Assembly: GCA_013423325.1 (NCBI GenBank)
Contig: BLJB01000019.1
Span: forward strand, 205,310 to 269,309
Length of the DNA stretch: 64,000 nucleotides
Direction: 5' to 3'
DNA from: Usnea hakonensis
Lineage: Eukaryota > Ascomycota > Lecanoromycetes > Lecanorales > Parmeliaceae
Each line of letters opens with the position of its first letter. Position 1 is the first letter of the stretch. A program made the position numbers and the translations under genes. The notes beneath the pieces were generated by a model, which saw only the letters and a program-made list of their open reading frames with translations, made no database searches and was not told the origin of the DNA. Below are positions 55,813 to 64,000 of the stretch, one piece after another.

Positions 55813-58800
55813 TCAATCTGATAGGAAACTGATCATCGTCCGGATCCGCTTTCTTGGTGGCTCGGAGTCAAATTGGCTCCCTTCCCTTGTGGCTGCTCTA
55901 GAGTTTCGTTCCAGCTCACATCCTGCCACCTCACTTTCTTCCTCACTCTCTCCCTCACTTTCTTCCTCACTTTCTTCCTCTTCAATATCGTCTTCACCTT
56001 TTCCCTCTCCCACTAGGCTGAAAAGAACCCCTGGATGTTTAGACATCTTCATGATGAGATCTCTGTCTTCTTTCGTGACACAGACACCGTTTTGCTTTAG
56101 TAGGTACCGCACTGCGAGCACATTTTGAGATCGTAGCGCCCAGGATAAAGGGCTTCGACCATTATTGTCTTTCGAATTGATGTCAACATCTCTTCTTTCC
56201 AAAAATGCTTTTAAAACTTTTTTATGCCCAATAAGAACGGCATATGAAAAAGGAGTACGGCCGTCTTCGTCTTTCTGGTCTGCTTTACTACCTTTTTCGA
56301 GCAGTAGCTTGACCGCTGCAAGAAAGTTTCGTGAAGCTGCGTAAGATAAAGGCGTTCGACCCTTGATATCTTTGGAGTCTATATCGACGCTGTGTTGAAA
56401 TAGTAGCTTAAATACATCTAGGGAACTCCGCAGGTAGTTATAGGTGAGGTGTGCGCCATTGGAAGCGGCGTAAGATAGAGGCGTTCGACCCTCGATATCT
56501 TTGGAGTCAACATTGGCGTTCCATTGAAGTAGTAGCTTAATCATATCTAGGGTCCTATAGGTTAGGGTTCTACGGGAAGCTGCGTAAGACAAAGGCGTTC
56601 GATCCTGTATGTCTTTGAGGTCTATATCGGCGTTGTGTTGAAGTAGTAGCTTAACTGCGTAATAATGGCCATAGAAAGCTGCGTATGAAAGAAACGTTCG
56701 ACCCAGGTTGTCTCTGGTATTTGCATCGACGAATTCTTCCAGGAATAGCTTCATCATCTCATAGCGGCCATAGACAGCGGCTTCCCTGAATGCCTTACCA
56801 AGCTGATTTTTTTTTAAACTCAAATCAAGGCCTCGCTCAAATAAAAGCTTTGCTACTGATGTGTGCCCCGATCTAGCGGCCATTGATAATGGTGTGAGTC
56901 TAAATTGATTCTCCGAATTCACGTCAACGCCGTCCCGATTTAGCAGCAACCTTACGATGGTCTCGTAGCCCCCCGCAGCAGCCAAGGACAGTGGCGTATC
57001 ACCCTTCCAATCCTTCGAATCTGCGTTAACGTCGTCTCGAGTCATTAGCATCTTCACGATGGCCTCGTGACCCCTCTGAGAAGCAGATGACAACGGCGTC
57101 TGACCGTTAATATCCCTCGAATTTACGTCAACGTCGTCTCGAGCTATTAGCATCTTGACTATGTCTTGATGCCCTTCACCCCGCGCTAGAGGATTCAACT
57201 CAAAGCGCCCCATGGAAGCCGCCAAGGACAAGGGCGTAGGACAAGTTTCATCTTTCCAGTTCACGTTAATGTCATCCCTATTGAGTAACAATTCTACAAT
57301 TTCCTTGTGCCCATTGTTGGCGGCAATGGACAATGGTGTCTGATGACGCTTGTCTATGTTATCCACGCAGACAATTTGGGATAGCAAAGCGTTAACAACG
57401 CTTACAAGACCGTATCCTGACGCGCAGTGTAACAGACACCTGCCAACCGGGTAACTGTCAGGTTCCACAGCTCGAAGGACCTGGTAAAATGCAAGCCAAG
57501 AATCTGGAAGGCCAGTTTCGGATTCAAAATTCAATGCTATTAGATCATCCTGCGGGATTTTCGCTTTTTCTACTTCGCGGGCATGCCCAAGCCAGACATG
57601 AACCGAGTAATTCAGCAAAGCTAAATGGTCAGCCGACTCCATCTCATCTAGTCTATTCTCACCAATTTCCTCAAGGCCAGCAGCAAAGCTTTGAACTTCT
57701 CTCATAGACATGTATTTGATACACGATCTTGAAAGCCAAAGATGGCCACGTCCGGCCACTGTGCCCGCAGATGAGTCGTCAAGAATATTCAAACCTTGTT
57801 TGAGAAGAAAGTCCTTGACGGACTGATGAACGAACTGTACGATTCGTTCATCATCGATTTCTTTGACCTCGGCAAGACCCTTGGAGAGATGGCAGACTCT
57901 TCGTTCCATATCTTCGTCGGTTTCCACGTGGAGCTTCGAGCTCAAGCATTGATGAATAGATGTATGAGGAGTGTCCGCACTCACCGCGAGAGCGAAACGG
58001 AGCTCTGTCAAGCTTAATGGTCTGAATGCAAAGCATATCCATTGCATCAGTCGTAGAGACTGCAGCCTCTCGTGCTCATCGATCTCATTGAGAAGGGTTG
58101 TATACAGCTTGTTCAACTCTGCTGGTATGTTTCGTATCATCTCTTCGATCGAGACCAACGGATTCCGGCCCTTGTACATTCGGATAGCCAGTCCCAATAC
58201 GAGTACGACCCATTGAAAATTGCCATTGGACCTAGACACCATCCCATTTCGGATGACCTTAGCGATGTCTACCTGTCTAATGTAGGTATCGATTTTAGTT
58301 TTGATGTAAGTTTTGATGTCTCGTTCGTTCTCTTGTTCGACGCAGACCTCGTTTCCGCCCTCAAAAGCAACGAAAGGATAATGTCTACAAGAGAAACATA
58401 TTGAAATGGGAGCCTCAAAGCCACAGAAGAATTCGACGAGATTAGTTGCTAATTCTTCACCACACTCGTCAAGCGCATCAATGTAGATCCTTATTTGCTG
58501 CGTCCATGCCACATCGCCCATGTTCTGCTTGAAAAAATTTTGCAATTGTTTCTCGTGCCAATCCCACTTCTTTCCAAACTCTCCCTCCGTCTCACTGCTT
58601 CTCTTGTATAGAGAAGTAAGTTTCGAGAGCAGATCGCGATTTTTCTGCAAGATTTGATGGAGCAGGGAGCGGAACAACCCCAGACTGTTTTTTTGCAAAA
58701 GAGCACCGCGGCCGTGGAAAAAGAACGAAGCTAAGATAATACCCTTCTTGGTTCCTTGCTCTGCGGTCTCTAAAGCGTGTTTCAGTACCGTCGACTTTCC

Positions 58801-60119
58801 AGCCCCTGGTTTGCCTTTGATCCATAGCATGCCATGGCCCTGACCGAGCCATTCGCAATACTTTGGGTGCTCCAAAAGCCATGCACATGTAGAGGGTGTT
58901 GAATCGGCAACATCGTTTCTGCGCCAGTGCATTTCAGGAAAATGCAGAGATTGTAGGCATGCTTTTTCATCAGGTGTGAAGGCGGCTGAATTGGGTAGAT
59001 CTTTCAGGGAGCATGCTTTCCAGTAATTAGTCACTACAGCTCTGTCACATACAAGCAAGAATGGCGAATCGGCATGCTGATTTGCCACCCAGGAATTTCA
59101 TGAGTTATTTACGTACTCTGCGAGGAAGCTACGGGACCTATGTCTGTCACTTCTTGAGGCTGGATGATGGAGAGGAACTCTCTGGCGAAAGCTGCTGCTG
59201 TCCCCGCGGCGTAGGGTTGCCAATGCTGGTTCTTGTGGGAATCGGCATAGTCGGCGATCCCGCGTATCACCAGACAATGCGTTTGATCCATTACGCCAGC
59301 CGCCTCCATTTCAAAGCAGCGAGCGTCTGGAAACTTCTGGCGTAGCTCATCCCTGCGCGGAGTATTTTTGATGACCGCATTTCCCGAAAGTATCTGGCCT
59401 CGATGAACCACAGGATCCGGCGGCAAACGTTCACTCCGCAGTATCAACCCATCGTCAGGGCAAGAACCACAACCAGTGGAGTATAGACCAGCGTCAACGT
59501 GCCTACAGGAGGATCTGTATAGCCTGTCCTCATGAAACGTGGGACGCCTAAAGTCCATCTTCAAGCCCTTCAATCTCTCTAGATGTAGGTGGAAGTTGCT
59601 CTTTCCCGACAAGTAAAGGCTAAACAATAGGCCCAGGGCAGTCAAGAGCCGACGGTCGGGCTTTTCCAGTGAGCCTAGCAGCTCCCTATTTCCTGCACCG
59701 TGATGTCTTTCAAAGTCATATTGAACAACACCAGAAACCCCAGCCTTTTCAGCCACCCCAACGACGACGTCACCGAGATGAATATCTTTCTCTGGATCCA
59801 TAGAAGGAGGGTCATGCGGGATTCCCCCACCTATTCCCACAAGCAGGTGAATCCTCAAATTTGGAAAGCTCTTTAGTAGCGATGCCACTAGTATTGAAGC
59901 AGAGATCGTGCCTGGCTGGCCGAGCGGCAGACATGCGATAATTGTGTTGTGGTCTTTGATGGATCCGTAGATATAAGTATTTTTGTCGTCTGCAGGTTGC
60001 AGAAGACTCTCATGCTGCTCGTCTAACATATTGATTGCTGCCACCTGCTCGCTCAATGCCAGAGCACAAAGCCATGCAACAGTGTAGTCGTGTCGTTTCA
60101 ATCGTTTTAGTGCACCCAT
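55813..60119 (-). CDS. NLR: nucleoside-phosphorylase-like (PNP_UDP) - NACHT - ankyrin repeats
   Basis: Two exons, 59113-60119 and 55813-59041, joined across a 71-bp intron; 1411 residues. PNP_UDP effector (1-335): YTVAWLCALALSEQVAA, VGIGGGIP (94-101), CFEMEAAGVM (268-277), VIRGIADYADSHKN (284-297). Then KACLQSLHFPEMHWR, NACHT Walker A GKPGAGKST (about 412-420), Walker B IRIYIDALDEC, and helical modules (FRPLSLTELRFAL, VQFVHQSVKDFLL). About eleven ankyrin repeats follow (TPLSLAAAGGYETIVRLLL, GRTPLSYAAS), some with inserted loops, and an acidic Glu/Ser tail (EEEESEEESEGES) with a basic end PRKRIR. Family members act in non-self recognition; bacterial and fungal PNP-NLRs are thought to deplete nucleotides. 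The intron acceptor at 59042 is the only one found that restores the observed phase. Confidence 0.88.
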
Positions 60120-60892
60120 GATGATGCCTCAACGCTAAGAATTCAACTCGGGTCTGCGTCAGTCCGTAAAAGACAAAAGAAAGGTGTCTTGCCGACTGAC
60201 GCGAGGACAGCAGTATGAGAAGTGAATCTCGAGCAACTCGGAGGTGAGAGCTACCAGAGCTTCAGAATCGCACCAAAAGCATGCTTTACATCATAAAACT
60301 GCTCGACCGAGTCGCAAGTTCGGGATCCGTTGTCAGTACCATCGCCAAAGCACTGGGATGAACAAATGCTTTTGGGGTTGTATCTGAGGTAGGCACCAGC
60401 CTCGCTGATACCAGCGGCAGCGTATTACGCAAGCGAGATGATGCACAGCAACGACCAACCATCGAACGCCTCCTGCAGGACCATCACAGCCTATTCCGTA
60501 TTCCGAATGCAGCTCTAGCACCATAGCCTCGCCATCTCGAGCACACTGCTGGTACTCGAAAATCTGCCTTGTTCTGCCTTGTCATTGATTTACCAGGAAG
60601 CTCGCCCACGTCCGTCAATAGGCAGGTTCAGTGACCTTAATACACCACGATATGCAATTGGTATCATACAATGCATTCAAGAGCCTGTCGAAATAGCATG
60701 ATTGCAGACACTGGGATCCGCATTTCAAGTACAATTAGGAATGACCACCTTGATTCTTGCCAGCTGCAGTACAATTATGGTTTTAGTAATTCTCTCAGAC
60801 GCCACTATTAAGGGACGTATGGACGCATACTGCTATATCGTCGTTGGGCTGCATGAACAGGTAGAATGTTTTTGTTGAACGCCCCCAGTTCC
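60120..60892. other. Promoter side of the PNP-NACHT gene
   Basis: Normal base composition, no gene recognised. Ends at the boundary with the AT-rich mobile-element relic. Confidence 0.45.
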
Positions 60893-61186
60893 TGTTGGAA
60901 AATTAGCTTGCAGTCAAAATGGAGCTATAACTACTAGGGAAAGGTCCAGGGGTCTAACCGTAGAATATATACGCTAGCCTACTATTAGTAATTATAAAAG
61001 GGGAAGTATTTTATAGAGGCCTATATAACTAGTTTATATCTATTTATATAGATTTTTCTTTATATCTTTTTATAATTATTATTTAAGCCTTATTCTTTCT
61101 AAATAGAAATAGTACTAAGGAATAGCTCTAGCCTTAAACTACTAAATAGTAAAAATAATTATTTCTACTAAAATCTTATTATAATA
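60893..61186 (+). repeat. Candidate 5' LTR
   Basis: Starts TGTTGGAA, as many copia-type LTRs do, right at the change in composition; contains TATAAAAGG (60998-61006) as a possible TATA box. The 3' end is placed near 61186 because the next bases look like a RIP-decayed primer-binding region. The partner LTR is not in the window, so this is tentative. Confidence 0.3.
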
Positions 61187-62385
61187 ATTAATAGATTATA
61201 AGCTTAATTAGTTATTAACTAGATTATATTACTTTTATATACTATTATAGATAAGACTCTTATTTCTAATAGTATTATAAATTACTATAAAATTATTAAA
61301 ATACTAATAGAGTTAATTAAGAGAGAAAATATATTATTATTATCTAAAAAAAATAATATATCTACTAGTATAGTACTATTAGCGTTATTAAAAAAAGATC
61401 TAACTATAAAAAGAGAGATAAGATTAATATCTTATAAACTAATAAAGCCTATCTATAAAGAAGATAATAAATTAAATAAAAATAATAGTTATATTAGATC
61501 TAATATTAATCTTATAAAAGATCTATCTATATTATTATTTACTAAACCTCTAATAAAGATATGTATATTAAAGGCTTATAATTACTATATATAGATCTAG
61601 ATATATAATTATCTCTTTAGATTATAAGAAATAATAGATTAATTAAATAGTAATATTTCTAAACTCGAAATAAGGAGAGCTATTACGCGGTAGTAATAAG
61701 TTAATATTTAAATAATAATAATAATTATTAATAGTATAGAGGATACTTAGATAATTTATTTAAAATATATTAATAGTATTTAGAAGGTATAGAAAGAGTT
61801 TAAAAGACTATATAATATAAGTAGAAAAAAACGTCTTTTAATAATATTTACTAAATTTATTAGCTACTAAAAATTAGCTAATAAGATTATTAATACTATA
61901 ATTATAGACTTTAAAATAAAATATAATTAGATTATAAAAATAAAGTCTAAATTAATATTTATAAATAAAATATTAATATTAGTTCTTATTAACGCTTATA
62001 AAGGATCTAAATATAATATAGTAAAATATATATTTAAAAGAGAAAATATTCCTATACTATAATAAATTATTATAGAGCTCTAAAATATAAAGTAAAATAA
62101 ATTAGTTAAAGATATAGTATTAGCTATTTATTAGAATTATAGTAATCGCCCTAAGGTAGAAGAAAGGATTAATAGTAGAGACTAAAAAAATAATAATATA
62201 TACTAATATTATAATTATAATAAGTATAATTATTTAAAATATAATTATAAAAATCTTGTAAAACTAATTATTATAAATATAGATAATTAAGTTACTTCTA
62301 AAGTCTAGAAAGATAAGAAGATTAAAAAAGAGATAAAAAAAAGATATAATAAGTATATAAAAATTATTAATAATAGTAGTAATAT

Positions 62386-62398
62386 AAGTAATAATAAT
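62386..62398 (+). repeat. Left copy of 13-bp direct repeat flanking the island
   Basis: AAGTAATAATAAT, identical to 63655-63667; candidate target-site duplication of the 1256-bp insert. Confidence 0.5.
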
Positions 62399-63654
62399 GG
62401 CCGGCGACGAGATCCAGCTGTACGCGCTACCGGCTACGAACCTGCTGCCATCGTATGCGATGTGAAGGTCGCCGTCGTATACGGTATATAGTAGAGCCAA
62501 GTAATCTCAGGGTGCGACGCGTAAAGGAGATAGGATAGAAGATAGCAAGATAAAGCGATAGAGATAAGATACGTCCCTATTATAAGTAAAGTATTCAATT
62601 AGAAATATAGCTATACTATTGGCAAAGTCGATATAATACTACTTAATTGGATGCCGAACGCGCAGAACCTTCCTATAATAATACGTGGAGAGCACTGGGT
62701 GGCTTAGGTAGAAGGCGTATTAGCTAATGGGATTAGTTACCCTAGATATGTAGGGACAATAGCCTAGTCCCGGTATGACTGGTAGGATACGAGATATCTA
62801 CTTCCTCCTACGAGCCCGTTCGAAGTATGGCTATTAGTAAAGATATGATTCTCTCTCTATCTCTAGACACGCGTACCTATCGATAACTCTACCCACTCGT
62901 AGAGCTAGCGCGATATATTTACCGCTAGGCGTTCTCCTCTATGTGCCTACGGGTAGCAATACTATAGAAGGAACCGGTATTCTATACCCGAAGTAAAAAG
63001 ACCTTATAGGACCTCGCTTACCTAGTATAGAGTTTTTACGCGTAGAATGCTAAGACTCTTGGCGCGTTATATAAATACGAAGGCCCGTATTTCTTCGTAC
63101 CGGTAGCTCTCCGAGAGTCAACTCGATAAGGACCGTAGAATTTAGTAGTAATCGGTTAATCTAAACTTCGTATCCGTACCGTATTACTATTACCTACTCT
63201 AGTAGGGTCTCTCCTTACCAGACTTGGTATAGGGCTAAGATGCCGGCCTTTTTTCTTCGACGATAGGCGCTCATGGATCAGAATAAGCTAGGAATAAGGG
63301 CTAGCAACCGAACTCGTAGATAAATACTCTACGAGGAATACTAACTACCCTACGGGAACGCGGGCGTTATTCGGCTTACCTATATTCTTACTAATAGTCA
63401 AGTTGTTTTTTTCTTAGAAAGGATACCAAAGCGTATAGCGACCTAGCGTGTATATACAATTCGTGGAAGTTGTCGAAGGTGGTATGTAGAACTCGATATT
63501 TGCAGGACACTATAATAGAAGAAACGTGTGGAGGTTTTTACCCTGGCGCAAGTAAAGGTTTCCTCTACAACATTGCTACAGAGCTTCCCGTAATTATCTT
63601 TCACATAGTTAGATAGACACGAGTATGAAATCCAATCCAAAAAAAAAAAATCCA
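62399..63654. mobile_element. 1256-bp GC-richer insert within the RIP relic
   Basis: The base composition switches sharply at 62399 (GGCCGGCGACGAG) and back at about 63655. The insert is flanked by identical 13-bp repeats and ends with an A12 run (63639-63650) just before the right repeat, as poly(A)-type retroposons do. It keeps CpA/TpG at both ends and is only partly RIP-mutated inside, so it seems younger than, or less affected than, its host element. No intact frame; I recognise no domain. Confidence 0.5.
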
Positions 63655-63667
63655 AAGTAATAATAAT
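63655..63667 (+). repeat. Right copy of 13-bp direct repeat flanking the island
   Basis: AAGTAATAATAAT, identical to 62386-62398. Confidence 0.5.
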
Positions 63668-64000
63668 AGTAATAAATTTATAATATAAGATAATATATAG
63701 ATAGCTAGATTAAAAGCTAATAAAGAGAGTAGTAGTAAAAGTAGTAATAAAAATCTATCTTATTATAGTATATTAATAGCTAGGATAAGATATCTAGTTA
63801 AATCTTAAATATTAAAAGAGACTACTAATAATAGAAAGTAGCTAATCGATTTAGATATAATTTACTATATAACTCTATATAAAGATTAATTTATTAATAT
63901 AAAGCCTTATTAAGATATAATTAAGAAGTATAATCGCTAAAAAAGATGAAGTACAACAACCAACATGAAGAGACGCCATTCACGATAGGTGGGGAACCAG

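Larger units (their letters stand above)
60893..63946 (+). mobile_element. RIP-mutated retrotransposon relic (probably LTR, copia-like)
   Basis: From about 60949 the sequence is extremely AT-rich. CpA and TpG are absent for 613 bp (60949-61561), then one TpG, then absent again to 62256; CpG survives. This is the hallmark of repeat-induced point mutation. Coding traces remain on the plus strand around 61780-62250, with stop codons where Gln/Trp codons would have mutated. Protein-like runs there (for example EFKRLYNISRKKRLLIIFTKF, with stops on either side) resemble Gag. Four TAT codons at 62207, 62216, 62231 and 62246 have the CX2CX4HX4C spacing of a zinc knuckle. RIP resumes after the inserted island (63656-63946) and stops abruptly, with normal sequence from about 63947. 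Confidence 0.75.

Noticed and set aside
56000..57400. Regularly spaced repeated words suggesting a CRISPR-like or satellite array
   Set aside because: The period is about 33 codons with variable sequence and the open frame encodes ankyrin repeats; not an array.

Overview
The window looks like nuclear DNA of a filamentous ascomycete (Pezizomycotina). Genes are split by short introns (about 48-150 bp) with GT(A/G)NG-type donors and CTNAC-like branch sites. There are three Zn(II)2Cys6 regulators, two NACHT-type NLR genes, long pyrimidine/purine-rich simple-sequence spacers, and an AT-rich block almost devoid of CpA/TpG, the signature of repeat-induced point mutation (RIP). Gene models were assembled by hand by joining reading frames across GT..AG introns; the splice coordinates are predictions that preserve frame and family motifs.

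Layout. 0-3 kb: the 3' end of an unidentified gene, then a Zn2Cys6 factor. 3-4.6 kb: a spacer with a broken coding remnant. 4.6-10.4 kb: a compact candidate detoxification module with a Zn2Cys6 factor, a DJ-1/PfpI protein and a DHA2-type MFS exporter. The last two each carry the exact eight-base site TCCGCGGA (the Pdr1/Pdr3 response element of yeast) about 154 bp upstream of their ATG. 11.5-20.4 kb: housekeeping genes, namely FGAM synthase (ADE6-like, seven exons), a PP2A-like phosphatase of the PPG1 type with a large charged insert, and a UPF3-like protein with an extra C-terminal RRM. 23-32 kb: a small hypothetical protein and a 1.7k-residue WD40/helical/disordered scaffold. 35.8-40 kb: a split-barrel flavin-type (PNPOx-like) protein with a hydrophobic tail, and a third Zn2Cys6 factor.

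40-48 kb is gene-poor. It contains a stretch of short, interrupted, protein-like frames (about 42.7-44.7 kb) that I read as a decayed gene, then microsatellite-rich DNA. 48-60 kb is an accessory island. It holds an NLR with an alpha/beta-hydrolase (SesB-like) effector domain, a small secreted protein with two tandem cysteine modules (CBM19-like), an alpha/beta hydrolase with an aspartate nucleophile, and a second NLR of PNP_UDP-NACHT-ankyrin type whose repeats are still similar at DNA level.

60.9-63.9 kb is a heavily RIP-mutated retrotransposon relic, with only one CpA/TpG dinucleotide in about 1.3 kb. It is interrupted by a 1256-bp GC-richer island flanked by identical 13-bp repeats and ending in an A12 run. 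I found no convincing tRNA, rRNA or CRISPR array.
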